NCBI RefSeq assembly: GCF_036323735.1
Contig: NC_086020.1
Span: 126,319,710 to 126,383,709, forward strand
DNA length: 64,000 nt
Reading direction: 5' to 3'
Origin: Rattus norvegicus
Lineage: Eukaryota > Chordata > Mammalia > Rodentia > Muridae
The stretch's first letter is position 1, and every line of letters begins with the position of its first letter. The position numbers and the translations under genes were made by a program. The notes below the pieces were generated by a model. It was not told the DNA's origin and did no database searches. It saw only the letters and a list, made by a program, of their open reading frames with translations. Below, piece after piece: positions 9,906 to 21,108 of the stretch.

Positions 9906-10177
9906 TGCAGGAATGAGTTTTGAGGAGAGATAATAAAATAATGAATAAAACTCTCTATGCCGCATCATGAGAGGAGTAGGAGGAAAGAGGGAGTCAGTTC
10001 TCTGCAGAAAGATGACAGCTAATAAAGTAGACAGAGGACCCATTCCCATGACACTGATTCACCACACCCAAGGCAACGACGGGTCAGCTGAGGGCCAGGA
10101 AAGGCTAATGCTGTTGGTGGAAGATGGTTGGAAAATACATCATTCACAAGTCTTACATTTTCAAACAGCAATGGAAT
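9906..10177. other. Single-copy sequence
   Basis: Nothing recognised. Confidence 0.5.
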
Positions 10178-10275
10178 GGGGTGTAACTTATGGGTAGAAT
10201 GTCTCCCAAGTATATATGAGGCTCTGGGTTTAATTTCCAGCACTGCCAACAAATAAACAAACAAATTAATCAATT
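10178..10275 (+). mobile_element. ID/B4-head SINE fragment
   Basis: A diverged tRNA-like head (GGGTAGAATGTCTCCCAAG) and box B (GGGTTTAATTTCCAGCAC) precede an (AAAC)n tail. Confidence 0.6.
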
Positions 10276-10720
10276 TAAAAATCAGCTATCAGATCAACAA
10301 CCACTTATCAAGGGGAAAATGTGTTTTGGTAATAGGCAAACGTCTTAATTCGGTTAATATTGAATGTAAATATCATCAATGAGACACAGTGACATCGTTA
10401 GTGCCCCTGTTATGCTGTGCTGTAAAATATACAACGATGTCCCTTATTGACATTCTGACCCCAAACTAAAACAGCTTTAATCATGGGAAAATAATCGTAC
10501 AAAGTAAAGTGATTGATATTCTACCAAATAAATGATCTGGACATTTCACTAAAGAAGGGAAGATCTCGAAATGCAAGTGAATCGGGAGGGTGGTTCTTCA
10601 CACATGGCATACATTGCCGAGTGTGGTGTGCAAGCCCGCCCTAGGTCCTGAGTTCTAAAAAAAAAGCAAGACAGATGATGCCACATTCTATAATAATGTA
10701 CATGATGAAATTTATTTTTG
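10276..10720. other. AT-rich single-copy sequence
   Basis: No repeat recognised. CpG and AT content are unremarkable. Confidence 0.45.
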
Positions 10721-10721
10721 A

Positions 10722-10895
10722 AAGAAGAAGATATCTGAGGGTAAAAGTATTTGCTGCCAAGTTTGATGATGTGAGTTCAACCCCCAAGATCTGCATGCCA
10801 TCAGGTCGTTATCTGACCTCCACACACATGCCATACTGCACATGTGCACACAAAACGAATACATAAGTTAAAAATAAATAAGTAAATAAGTTAAA
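10722..10895 (+). mobile_element. B2/B3-type SINE
   Basis: GGGTAAAAGTATTTGCTGCC, GATGTGAGTTCAACCCCC, TATCTGACCTCCACACAC, CATGTGCACACAAAACG and an (AAATA)n tail follow B3 order. Confidence 0.75.
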
Positions 10896-10987
10896 ATACT
10901 CATGAATAGCACTTTTATAATTATTGAATGTTTAAATGATCATAGTTTGAATGTATTAGGTTAAGTAAAATACTCTTATTTTTTGTA

Positions 10988-11150
10988 GGCTGGGTGTGAT
11001 GGTGCATGCCTTTAATCCCAGCCCTTGAGAGGCAGATGCAGACAAATCTCTGAAAATTCAAGTTCAACCTGGTCTAAACAGCAAGTTCCGGGCCAGCCGA
11101 GACTACATAGTGAGACCTTATCACACACAAACCAACCAACCAAGGTTTTT
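10988..11150 (+). mobile_element. B1 SINE
   Basis: GGCTGGGTGTGATGGTGCATGC at the 5' end, TTTAATCCCAGCCCTTGAG in the middle, and ACATAGTGAGACCTTATC with a CAAACC-rich tail at the 3' end. The right half is diverged. Confidence 0.85.
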
Positions 11151-11157
11151 CAGGGTC

Positions 11158-11300
11158 TGAAGAGCCAGGCACGAGAGACATAGGACTGTAATCCTAGCAT
11201 TTGGAAGATGGATTCTGGAAGATCAGGACTTAAAGAACAGCCTGGGATATGGACACCCTGTCTCAAGGAAAACAAACAACAGAGAAACAAACCAACCAGG
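11158..11300 (+). mobile_element. B1/B4-type SINE, diverged
   Basis: GAGCCAGGCACGAGAGACAT, TGTAATCCTAGCATTTGG, AACAGCCTGGGATATGG and ACCCTGTCTCAAGG. It stands in tandem with the B1 just upstream. Confidence 0.7.
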
Positions 11301-11837
11301 AAAAAAAATGAAGAGGGTACATGTTGGTGTCAACTAGGGAACTATCAAATACAGAGTGGATGATGTTAATGGACTTGCATGTCTTAATGGAGGTGCTCCA
11401 ACTTATTGGTGGAGGCTGGACCATTTTGTTTGCAGTTTATTTGTAGGTGATCCAGATAAGAGTATGCCAATAACATATATAAAGCATGCGTGTGCACACG
11501 AGAAGGAGGGGGTCACAGGAGCTAACCGAAGGAACGTGTGAAGGACAGTTGTGTAGAAGCATAGCACGTTCATGCACAACCTTCCAGGGGGCTTGGAATC
11601 TTTCAAAGTAAACGTGTCTGTTGCAAGAAGGACAAAGGGAATAAAGGAAGGAAAGAGAGAAGAACACACTGAGTATCACCATCTGTTTGAATTAAGCACC
11701 CGGATAGGTCTCCTAAAACAATGAGGGGAGTTGTGAACACAGACAGACTAAATGGGTAGTGGACTCCAGGAATATGTGGAGGTAAAGGTCTCCATGTTTC
11801 AATGTCTGAGAAACATTCCACGAGAAAGCTACATGTG
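11301..11837. other. Single-copy sequence
   Basis: Nothing recognised. Confidence 0.45.
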
Positions 11838-12165
11838 CTGATGGGGAGATGGTCCAGTAGGTGAGTACTAAGTTCGAATCCTCGGAAGCCTGTGAGTTTA
11901 TTAGTACCACAGGGTGGAGGGTGAAGCCGGGTGCTGGCTGACAGGCTGCTACCTGAGTCAGTGAGATATCTTGTCTCTGGAATATCGTAACAGAGCAGAA
12001 CTCCTGTACAGACCAATAACACACATATACATACATGCATACGTACATGTATACACACAAATGCACACATAATACATACATTACAAACAAACACACATAC
12101 ATACATACACACAAACACACACATGCATACAAACACACATACATACACATACATACATATATACG
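11838..12165 (+). mobile_element. B3-type composite SINE with CATA/CACA tail
   Basis: The head (GCTGATGGGGAGATGGTCCA), GTTCGAATCCTCGGAAG and GGGTGGAGGGTGAAGCCGGG are diverged. The tail from about 12018 is an irregular (ACAT/ACAC)n. Confidence 0.6.
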
Positions 12166-12384
12166 AACCACAAGTAAAGGAAAATAAATCATCTGGAGAG
12201 TAATGAATGTGGGGGTGATGTATGTTCCTTAGTTTTTGCAAAATCACGGTGCATATTATTAGCATGCTCCTCCTAAGAGGGAGGAAATGTACTGAATTTT
12301 GTTTGCTGAATTTTTCGATCATAGGATCTGATTTCAGAAAAAAAAATTATTCCCACTATGCTCTCATTAATAACGTTTTCTTTT

Positions 12385-12620
12385 TTGTCATTATTATTGA
12401 TTATTTTATTTATTTGCATTTCAAATATTATCCCCTTTCCCCATTTCCCCTCCTCAAAACCCCTATCCTATCCCTCTTCCCCTGCTTATATGAGGGAACT
12501 CCCCCACCCACCCACCCACTCTCATCTCACCACCCTAGCATTCCCCTGCACTGGGGACTGGGGGCATCAAGTCTTCACAGGTAGGACACCCCTCCCCCAT
12601 TCAGTCTAGTTTCCCAACCC
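12385..12620 (-). mobile_element. L1 3' end, antisense
   Basis: TTATTTATTTGCATTTCAAA, ATTATCCCCTTTCCCC, the pyrimidine-rich 3'UTR tract, CTTATATGAGGGAACTCCC and GCATCAAGTCTTCACAGG read as a reverse-complement L1 3'UTR, 5'-truncated. Confidence 0.85.
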
Positions 12621-12641
12621 TTACCTTTTTCTTATTACTAT

Positions 12642-12740
12642 TTCTTCTTCTTCTTCTTCTTCTTCTTCTTCTTCTTCTTCTTCTTCTTCTTCTTCTTCTT
12701 CTTCTTCTTCTTCTTCTTCTTCTTCTTCTTCTTCTTCTTT
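12642..12740 (+). repeat. (TTC)n / (GAA)n trinucleotide tract
   Basis: About 33 essentially uninterrupted TTC units. A pure homopurine/homopyrimidine tract of this length can form triplex DNA. Confidence 0.97.
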
Positions 12741-12932
12741 TAGATAGAAACGGGTTCAGACTTGCCTGAGACTTGCAGTTCTCTTGCCTCAATGCCTCAA
12801 CCTTTCCTGTTACAGGTGTGTTTTACCGAACCCAGCAGTGACAGAGTCCTAGAGTCCTTGATTTTTCTCAAGGTCGTAGGGGAAGTCAGGACTGAGAGCT
12901 CCATCAGCCTAGTAAGCAGATGGCTCTGACTT

Positions 12933-12938
<6 letters not shown>

Positions 12939-13029
<91 letters not shown>

Positions 13030-13030
13030 A
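12939..13030 (+). repeat. Compound (CA)n(GA)n microsatellite
   Basis: About 22 CA units run directly into about 23 GA units, with one AAAG interruption. Confidence 0.98.
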
Positions 13031-13434
13031 ACTAGCCTTATGAAGAGTGGCGTTAGTTCGCAACATCTCAACCAACGAAAATCCATATTTCAGTCCATTT
13101 ATAGACTTCCTACATATAGGATCTGTTTTACAAACATGACACCTTTGTTTATAACCATGGAGACATATGTTGTTTGTTCCCAATGTCGTACACTGAGGAG
13201 AAAATGAAGTGCCTTCCCCATGTGCTACCAACTTGGGTTTTATCCTGTGGTGGGGACGAAGTATGCCACAGAATTGTGGTGGAGTCTCGCTGTCCTAAGT
13301 GGCACTGTTTACTCTAGCTCTTGTGATAGGCTGAGAAGGGGAAACCGTGTTTTATTGCTTTATGAGCCGACCCCACTAAGAACATGCATCTGCTTTAAAA
13401 CCACTCAATTTCTCCTCTAGTGCCCAAGCACATT
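13031..13434. other. Single-copy sequence
   Basis: Nothing recognised. Confidence 0.45.
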
Positions 13435-13439
13435 TGCTC

Positions 13440-13503
13440 CCGGGCTTGGGGGTGGGGGTGGGGCGGGGGGGCGGGGGGGGTGGGAGGTGGGGGGTGGGGG
13501 GGT
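13440..13503 (+). other. G-rich block, potential G-quadruplex
   Basis: More than six runs of four or more G within about 64 bp, with two GGCGGGG-type GC boxes. It is followed by a slightly CpG-richer 130 bp including a CCGCCCC box near 13629. It could be regulatory or simply a G-rich simple repeat. Confidence 0.6.
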
Positions 13504-13934
13504 GTTATTAAAGGCAGTTCTGTCTCTGATTCCCGCAGTTTGCATTCCTAGCAGGAGCGCAGCCTGTGTGCAGGGCAGGCTGGGCTCAGTCAACAGATGT
13601 CTGAGCCACTGTAAACTCGGCCTGCTCCGCCCCACAACTGGCAATGAGAACTGAAGGAGTTCCCTCCTCCATGGCTTTTATCTTGCTGGTTAATAGAGAA
13701 GTTGCTAAAGGGAGGCCATTCTTGAGCAATAAATCCAGACAAATAAAACAAGAGGACGGGAAGAAAATGACAATGTAGGAGATTCCCTTTGTTTACTATA
13801 TTTAATTGGGATTCCGCATGTGAATGAGGAATGAAAGAAGTTTTCTCCCAGGATGACCAAGAATGGGCAAGGTGCTTCCTGAGTGGGTGGGCATTTCGTT
13901 TTTCATACAAAATCTCATGGAGACCAGTCTGACC
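13504..13934. other. Single-copy sequence
   Basis: No repeat recognised. A few CpGs cluster in 13530-13640. Confidence 0.45.
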
Positions 13935-14085
13935 TTGACCTTGACCTTCTGAAGTTCCTGCTTCTGCCATTCGAGTGTGGGGATTACTGGCCTGTACCAC
14001 CACACTTGGTTTATGTTGGAGATCAAACCCAAGGCCTTTGCCTATATGGCACATACCCTACAAACTGAACTGCATCCCAGCGCCT
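13935..14085 (-). mobile_element. B4 SINE, antisense
   Basis: GACCTTGACCTTCTGAAG, GGGGATTACTGGCCTGTACC and GAGATCAAACCCAAGGCC followed by the antisense ID-like head match B4 reversed. Confidence 0.75.
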
Positions 14086-15570
14086 GTCTGTGGGCTTTCT
14101 AGTGTGCAAACTAATTGGAGTCTGCCTAGCTTAGGAAAGTTCCCTGAGGTCTGTATAAGATCTGTGTCTCAGGGACACTCACCCGGTCAATGGTCATCAA
14201 AGACAACGGTGGTATTTGGGGTGGGTCTAATCACATTTCTTAGGCACAGCTCAACAGTCATGCACCTACGTTACTCTTCACTTTGCCAGAGACACTTCCC
14301 AAGCCAATGGGAAGAGTCAGTTCTTGTGTCTGTCTCACACCCACCCCATCTTCAGTTCTCTTCAACCCACTAGTTCCTGCACTCGGGCTAGTGAGAACAA
14401 AACAGGGATGGGTTGGGGAAGGGACACAGCGTCTCTGGAAACTGTCTGGAGCGTCGAGGTGGAGGACGTCTTCTGTGGGAGTATATAAGTGCCCTTCTGA
14501 GGCAGGACGCAGGACGGGGGAGGCTGGGAAATGTCTGGGCTACAGAGGCTTCAGGAAGCCTGGGCTGGGTAGGATGGCTGGGCTGGGGAAGTTGTGCTGG
14601 GAAGGCAGGGTTTGGGGAGGCAGGGCTGGCGCAAGGCTGGGGAGGCCAAACTGGAGAATCTGGGGAGTGGCTGGCAGGGGTTGCCAGAGGAATGGGGTGA
14701 GGCGAGACTGCTGTAGCAAGGCATTCTCCTTCCGGAAGTGCCCACTTCTTTGGAGAACAAGACAGTGTGTCCTGCCTCCTCTGGGGACGTGTGCAGTCTT
14801 TGCATCTTTGACCTCTGGCCCAGATCGCTTCCTCTGGGTGACTGATCAGGCTTCATCCGACCCAAAGCTTTAGGAGCCACTGTCATTCGACCAGCCCTCT
14901 GTACTGTTTTCTCTTTGATGTATCCAGACGAGGGACTGCTCTTTGAGCCCGGATGAGGAATGAGGAAGACATCAGCTCAGCACAGCTCTCCTCATTCCAG
15001 ATCCCGGGAAGGCTTTTGTGGTTGTAACTGGGATATTCCTTATAGCGAAAGCACTGACTTGAAGTGCGTGAGTAAGAAAACAGGTTGCAGGTTGAGAAGC
15101 CCAGTGCTGGTCTCCACCCATCAAATAGCTGTCAGAGGTGAGAATTACAAGCAGCCCTGCCCTCTGCTGTTTGACACTGCCCTGTCTTTTGAGATGACAG
15201 CCACCAAGCAAGGCCCTTTCTACTAACCCTAGAGAAAACTTAGAGGCACTTGAAAGGCATTTCATTCCTCCTCTGGTCAGCCATGAGGTTAATGTAGGCC
15301 CTCTCAACCCTGAACAGACAAGGGTCCTTCTGAGAGGGGGACTCATGGTAAAACAGCATGATGACATGGTCTTAACCAGCATCCCTCAATGTGACAAAAC
15401 GCTGAGGAAATGAAAAGGAATAAGGCTGACTCACCTGGGCTCCTTGCTTCAGAGCTATCCGCCCAAGGCTACTTGACAGGGTTGCTTTAGAGCTCCTGGC
15501 CATGCTAAACACTGTGTCAGAGGTTCAAGGAGAGTGGAGGCCTGCTTACCTAAGAGCAACAATGAAGCAA
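14086..15570. other. Single-copy sequence with GC-rich degenerate repeats
   Basis: No interspersed repeat recognised. From about 14510 to 14660 the + strand repeats GGCTGGG/GGGGAGGC-like motifs imperfectly, which opens a long Gly/Trp/Arg-rich frame without other coding signs. A GTATATAAG motif lies at 14480. I do not call a gene. Confidence 0.45.
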
Positions 15571-15574
15571 AAAG

Positions 15575-15735
15575 AGAGGAAAGAAGGGGGCAGGGTCCTC
15601 ATATCCCCTGAAAGGATACACTTCCAAATATGCAAATTTCTCTCGCTAGGCCCCCACCTCTTAAAGGTTCCCTAACTCCATATGCCACAAGCCTTCATCA
15701 CATGACTGGGGTGTGTGTGTGTGGGGGGGGGGGGC
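15575..15735 (-). mobile_element. MaLR-type LTR relic, antisense, with G tract
   Basis: CATATCCCCTGAAAGG, CTAGGCCCCCACCTCTTAAAGG and CATATGCCACAAGCC resemble the same old LTR as 54625-55190. It ends in (GT)n and a run of about 13 G. Confidence 0.45.
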
Positions 15736-16548
15736 ATTTAAGGCCCAAATCAAAACATGTGAACAAATTATCCTGGTTTTGTACTCGGACCGGGTGCTTA
15801 AATTGTAACTACATATTTAGATACAAACTTACTGTAAATATAAGCTACATCTAAAGTATAAACTTAGACTCACAAGCCCAAGGAGACCAGGTGCCTAACA
15901 AAACATTCATGTGCTGAGTTGATGACGGCTTTGATACAGTCAGGGACTCCTATTGTTGGCTGAGGTAGGCTGCAGGCTTTCATGAAGATAGTTCTGTTAA
16001 AACAGTGACTCTTACAGCCCCGCCTCCTTTAGAAGCTCTCTGGCTTTAAAATCCCCATCTTGCTGTGAAATTTACATTAAACCAATAGATCTTGATTGTC
16101 GTCATAAAGTAAGGAATCCCAACCAACAGATGATCGTAACTGACAACAACAAAGTAACTGTGAACTTTAAAAATATGCTAATGCCCATCCCTGTGCAGAA
16201 ATATTAGCCTATGCTCTTTCTGTGACATATGCGTATGTGTTTGGAGTCTATTTTTGTAATAGAGTAAAAAACTCGGCTCCAAAAATATCACTCTCCCCTT
16301 TGACATTTATCAGTGACAGCAATCATGTCAGGGAGCGTGAACAAACAGAAGACGTGTGTGTGGGCTTGCTTCCTCAAGCTTCAGGTTTCGTTTTTAAAAC
16401 AATATGTTAAACGTCCTGATCCCTGGGCCTAGTCGTAATGGTATTCCAGATTAAATTCCTATTACTGGGTGGTGACTTTGTTCACCTAAGCTTATTCATC
16501 TTTGGAGACCCAGAGTCTTAAGCAATGTGACTAGAGACATATCTAAGT
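15736..16548. other. Single-copy sequence
   Basis: No repeat recognised over about 800 bp. Confidence 0.5.
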
Positions 16549-16735
16549 TGATAAGGGCTTGCCACAAGGCACAGGACCCGGGTCCAAACTTCAGAACCCA
16601 TTTAAAAAGTCAGGCATGGAGGCACGTGTTTGTAACTCCAGGGCTGAGTGGCTGAAGGTAGATGAATCCCTGTGGTTCATTGACTGGACAGCCAGGGCTC
16701 CTTCATTAGCTCCAGGCCAGAACAAGGAAAGCACT
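16549..16735 (+). mobile_element. Composite B3-type SINE, truncated
   Basis: GGGCTTGCCACAAGGCACAGG, GGGTCCAAACTTCAGAACCC, AAAAAGTCAGGCATGGAGGC, GTTTGTAACTCCAGGGC and a diverged right part ending in CTCCAGGCC. Confidence 0.65.
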
Positions 16736-16929
16736 GGAAGTCTGATTCTCAGGGTTGGCCTGTGCCCTCCACATTTACCTGCAGACAAGGCCATATTTGT
16801 AGGGAGGGTAAAAGTTACCAAAATGTATTGTTTTCACGAATGGATCTGTCAAAGAATAACAAAAATTAATTTAATCTACATGTATATAAACATACACAAA
16901 GAGAGAGACAGTCAGACAGAGACAGAGAC

Positions 16930-17050
16930 GGCACAGATGATGAGCACACTGTAATCCTGTAATCCCAGTACTGAGGAGGCTGGGACAGGAGGATTACTAC
17001 AAGTTCAAAGTCAACACAGACTATGTTGTGAGACCCTGCCAAAGGAAAAG
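16930..17050 (+). mobile_element. B4/B1-type SINE
   Basis: TCCTGTAATCCCAGTACTGAGG, GACAGGAGGATTACTACAAG and TTGTGAGACCCTGCC. Confidence 0.75.
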
Positions 17051-17463
17051 AATAGAGGTAGGAAAAAGGAGGGGAGCACAAAATCCATAGGAGGGCCTTA
17101 AAATGATATTGGAAAACAGAGATCTGATGGGTGAGCAGGAAGAGGGACAAGGAGGACTGTGGGTAGGTCAGAGCCTCCTGTCTCCAAAAATAAAATAAGT
17201 AGATAAAAATGCATAACTGTTTCTGTGTTAATATTAGTTAACCTGCTAAAAGAAGGCCCACTTTACATCAGTATATGTACGAAACGTATAAATGAGCATG
17301 AGCACAGATGCAATCATGATAGCCATTATTACAGCAGCAATAAGTCAGAGCGCTACCTGGAAGTAGCGCTTTCAAGTGGCCTCTCTTTGTTGCTCCCGAT
17401 AGTGATAGGCAGTTTTCTCTCCATGCCCTAAGGTCTTTTTTAAGGAATCTTCCCCAGATGCCC

Positions 17464-17467
<4 letters not shown>

Positions 17468-17520
<53 letters not shown>
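17468..17520 (+). repeat. (CA)n microsatellite
   Basis: About 26 uninterrupted CA units. Confidence 0.98.
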
Positions 17521-17521
<1 letters not shown>

Positions 17522-17729
17522 GTGGAGGCCTGTGGCGTGGAGTTGATAATCTGCTTAAGCAGTCTGGACGATGGACAGTCTGTGTTCTATTTCTCAGTCC
17601 TTCTTAGAGGAGAAGCAGGCTAATTCACATTAGAGTGTAGTTTTCCTGGTGAGATTTGACGAGGTCAGATGTTCTCCAGGTCCGGTTCATATATCTCATG
17701 GTTTTTATCAAGGATTTGTTTGAAGATAA

Positions 17730-17890
17730 GAACCCTCATCAGGCAATGGTGGCACATGTCTTTAATCTCAGAACTTGGAGGGCAGGGGCAGGTAGATCTC
17801 TGTGAATTCGAGGCCAGTTTAGATTCAGGACCATGCTCCAGGACAGCCAAGGCTACTCAGAAAAAATCCTGTCTCGAAAAACCAAAAAAG
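17730..17890 (+). mobile_element. B1 SINE
   Basis: AGGCAATGGTGGCACATGTC, TTTAATCTCAGAACTTGGAGG, TGTGAATTCGAGGCCAG, CTCCAGGACAGCCAAGGC and CCTGTCTCGAAAAACC. Full length. Confidence 0.93.
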
Positions 17891-18005
17891 TAGGAGGAGG
17901 AGGAAGAAGAGAAAGAAGAAGAGTAGAAGGAAGAGGAGGAGTAGGGAGAGGAGGAGAAAAGAAACAAAGAAACAGAAAGAAAGAAACCAAGAGAAGAAAA
18001 GGAGA
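17891..18005 (+). repeat. Purine-rich (GGA/GAA)n tract
   Basis: It continues directly from the B1 A tail, so it probably grew from it. Confidence 0.85.
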
Positions 18006-18840
18006 GCTCCCGGGGCAAACAGTGCTACTTTCCTTTGTCCTGCCTCTCAGAGCTGTCACTCTGCTGCTCTTCCGGTTGACCCCACTTCCCACTCTCACCA
18101 TCTTGAACTCGCTGTGGCTTCTGTCACCTTTGAGCTCTTTACCTGTTTCTCAAGCCATTCTTTCTCAGAGTCCACCACTAGAATCCATCTACCCTGCAAC
18201 TCTCAAATGCTGACCTCTTTCCAGGTTTGTTCTCAGCCTTGGGAAGTCTTTCTCCTCACCTGGGCTGCCCTCACCATTTCCATGGTTTTACCCCCAACTC
18301 CATATGCTTCCCATTTCCTCACAGCTCCACAGTACAGGTTTGCATGCCTCTGTCTTAGATGCCCACATCCTCCCTGAACTGAAATCCTGATGTGCGTCCT
18401 GTATCTTGAGTAGTGGACAGCTGGTCCATAACCAGTGTGTAAGATATGAGAAAGCAACCCCCAACCTGAGCCAATAAACAGCCTATAGCGATACTACACA
18501 TATCTTACTGCTTTTCTCAAGACACCTGAGCTGGGGTCTGTAGGGAGGAAAAAGGGCTTTTTCCACAGTCAAGAAACCCACATTGTAAAATGAAAAAGAT
18601 GAGTGAACAGCCAACCCAAAAGAGGAAAACGAGGCTGGGGAGAGGGCCAGGGAGGAAGGGTAACACTGAGTGGAAGCTTCACGAAGAAGCATCAAAGATG
18701 AGCAACTCCTCAGTAAAAAGGGGGGAAGGGAAGGGAGATCTGCATTGAACAAAGAAGGTATGAGGACTGCATAATTCATTCATTCATTGACATAACTGGA
18801 AGTCAGAAATCACTCTAAACCCAGCCAAAAGAACAATGAA
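18006..18840. other. Single-copy sequence
   Basis: Nothing firm. The pyrimidine-rich 18010-18380 part is vaguely L2-like but too weak to call. Confidence 0.4.
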
Positions 18841-18895
18841 TGTTACTTTTCTCACTCTCTCTGTCTCTGTTTCTCTGTCTCTCTGTGAGCGTGCG

Positions 18896-18905
18896 TGTGT
18901 GCATG

Positions 18906-18960
<55 letters not shown>
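18896..18960 (+). repeat. (GT)n microsatellite
   Basis: About 28 GT units after a short GTGCATGCAT lead, preceded by (TCTG)n-like sequence. Confidence 0.97.
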
Positions 18961-18964
<4 letters not shown>

Positions 18965-19372
18965 GGGGTATATAGTAGCAGAAGAAATTAGGAAAGTTGA
19001 GTTGGAGCAGCCAGTCCTGAAAGCAGATGTTTGCTTCTTTCAACTCCAATCACACGTACTCTCTACTTCCTGAGAAAAGGGCAGGCTGCTAAATTTCAGG
19101 GCCTGATATTCACTTACATATTTACAAACTAATGCAAGTTGACATCGAGTTTAAAAATCTGCTACCACGTGACTTCCTGCCATATTCCAAAGGAATTCAC
19201 AGCAATAAAGTAGGTATTCAGTGAGCCAATGTGCTGTGGTTCCTTTCCCATGGCCAGTTCTGAGCAAGAAGACAAGACAGGTTGAGAAGGACGATGAAGA
19301 AGGGGAGGTGGGTAAATAGCAAGGGAGGGAGGGAGGGAGAAGAGCAAGAATGAGAACAAGAAAACCAACAAC

Positions 19373-19470
19373 TTAGCCTTGCGTGCTGGGGAAAACAGAT
19401 GATCCCAGTGAGTTCAACACCAGCCTGAGCTATGTACATAGCAGGACCTTGTCTCAAAATAAGCAAGAAA
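19373..19470 (+). mobile_element. B1/B4-type SINE fragment
   Basis: GAGTTCAACACCAGCCTGAGC and AGCAGGACCTTGTCTCAAAATA with a diverged 5' part. Confidence 0.65.
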
Positions 19471-20429
19471 AAGACCAGCAAGCTAAGCCCTACTTTTACA
19501 CACACTGAAACCATCTGACCCAGAAAGGGTATGAGAACTGATAAAGCTGGTCTCGTCAGCTTTGACATACATTCAAACTCATGAAATGCTTAAGATCTGA
19601 GCTCTGAGGTTAGAGGTAAGTGGCTTTACTCACCTTAATGGAACGTGGAGCAGGGTCGCCAGTTCTCTAAGAGACTGTGGCTGAGTGCCAAGGAGATGGA
19701 GTGCTGTGAAATCCAGTTCTCCTTCAGTTTTTGGATAAGCAAATACACAAAAACTGTGGGGATTTTCACTAAGGAAGAGTACCAGAATCAATCCATACAC
19801 TACACAGAGATCTGAAACTAGATTTGAACGCAGCCCTTGTGAGTCAGAGGCTCCTTTTTTTCCCCAAAGAGTGGTGGTATCCAATGTCTGGGACAATCAC
19901 AGTGGAAGAAGGTTGAGTGGAACCTGTGTAGCAGATGGCTGACACAAGAGAGCCTCATCAGATTGTTGTCACTGAAGCCCATGAAGACTTCTGGAGTCAG
20001 CTTTCCAGCTTGGAGATCACATCTGGATGAAATGGCTTCTGGTGAGCCACAAAACTCATTGTTCCTTTCTTATGCTCATTATGTGTGTAGCAACAGGAGT
20101 CTTCAGTGTTCTATCCATGAGATTGGAGTTGGTTCCTCTCAACAACTTGTTAATGTGTTTGAGCTAAAAAAAGGCATTACACTTCTAAGCCTGATGAATG
20201 AATATGCTTGCACCTCAAAGGGGCCAGAGAGGTTATGAGCGAGGCTGGAGAACTCCAGCAATAGCAGCTTTAACTCCTTTAAGGGCTCCAAAATCTGAGG
20301 GAATCTGCCAGATTTGCAAGGAACCACTCTGCTCTGTCCAAGCCGAGCATTCCATTTTCACAAGGGATCCTTTGTTGTTGTGTTTATACACAGACTAATA
20401 AATGCTTGACCTTTTTTTTTAACCGATGA
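19471..20429. other. Single-copy sequence
   Basis: No repeat recognised. An AATAAATGCTTGACC motif followed by a T run lies at about 20397-20420, but no transcript is evident. Confidence 0.45.
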
Positions 20430-20720
20430 AGGAACAGTCTGTGCCTGGGGAGTGTATTATTTCAAGAAGCACAGATGAAGAGAAAGGCCAAACCCTCTGG
20501 GACAGATGGACGGAATATTTTGATATTGGAACCACATGGGGGAAAGCAGAAGTTGGCAAACAGCAATGGAGGTTTGATAACAAACCTGGAAGCAGTATCC
20601 CTGTTCTTAGAGCATTCCAGAGGCTCCAGAGACATAAGGATCCGGCAGCCAATAAGCTCGTGGGAGCAGGGCTTCAGAGGGAAAGGCGCTCATCCTGATG
20701 TGTTGGACATGTGCGGCCTG
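20430..20720 (+). other. Candidate exon, unproven
   Basis: A T-rich run and AG at 20428-20429 precede 291 bp of non-repetitive sequence that ends in CTG followed by a strong donor GTGAGT at 20721. Two frames stay open over most of it, but neither encodes a protein family I recognise. The upstream AACCGATGAAG is a weak acceptor, so this is a hint only. Confidence 0.2.
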
Positions 20721-21108
20721 GTGAGTGTGTTGATTTTGTAACTTTGGAGTTCTATCTTTAAATGACTAATATCTTCAAGCATTTGCTTTCTACCTAGAAC
20801 TTGCTGTTTTCCTAAAATCAGTCATTGGTCATCATATCAACCTACAAGACAACTGTAACAAAGAGGTTTAAAAACAAACAAACAAACAAAAGGCTAGAAT
20901 CTCCAAGAGTCACAGAGCTAGAGAGAGACTTCAGCCCATTTCTTTGATCACAATCCTGACCTTACACTAGGCCACAATTGGACTGGCATCTGTCCCCTGT
21001 GTTATTTCCTCACTCCCTACAGCTGAGATGGGCTGCTTTAGTCAGTTTGAAATCAGAAACATCTGAATAACCTGTGTGGTTGTACACCATGTACCCCAAA
21101 CTCTTGAG
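20721..21108. other. Single-copy sequence
   Basis: Nothing recognised apart from a short (AAAC)n. Confidence 0.5.

Noticed and set aside
12601..12792. Poly-arginine frame of about 30 residues on the minus strand
   Set aside because: It is a reading of the (TTC)n tract.
14283..14886. Gly/Trp/Arg-rich frame of 196 codons (+) and opposing frame
   Set aside because: They track the GC-rich degenerate repeat. No coding signature or homology is visible.
18010..18380. Possible L2 3' end
   Set aside because: Pyrimidine-rich composition is suggestive, but no ordered consensus blocks could be traced by eye.
19780..19856. Possible MIR fragment
   Set aside because: Only one short block (AGATTTGAACGCAGCCC) fits, which is not enough order to call it.
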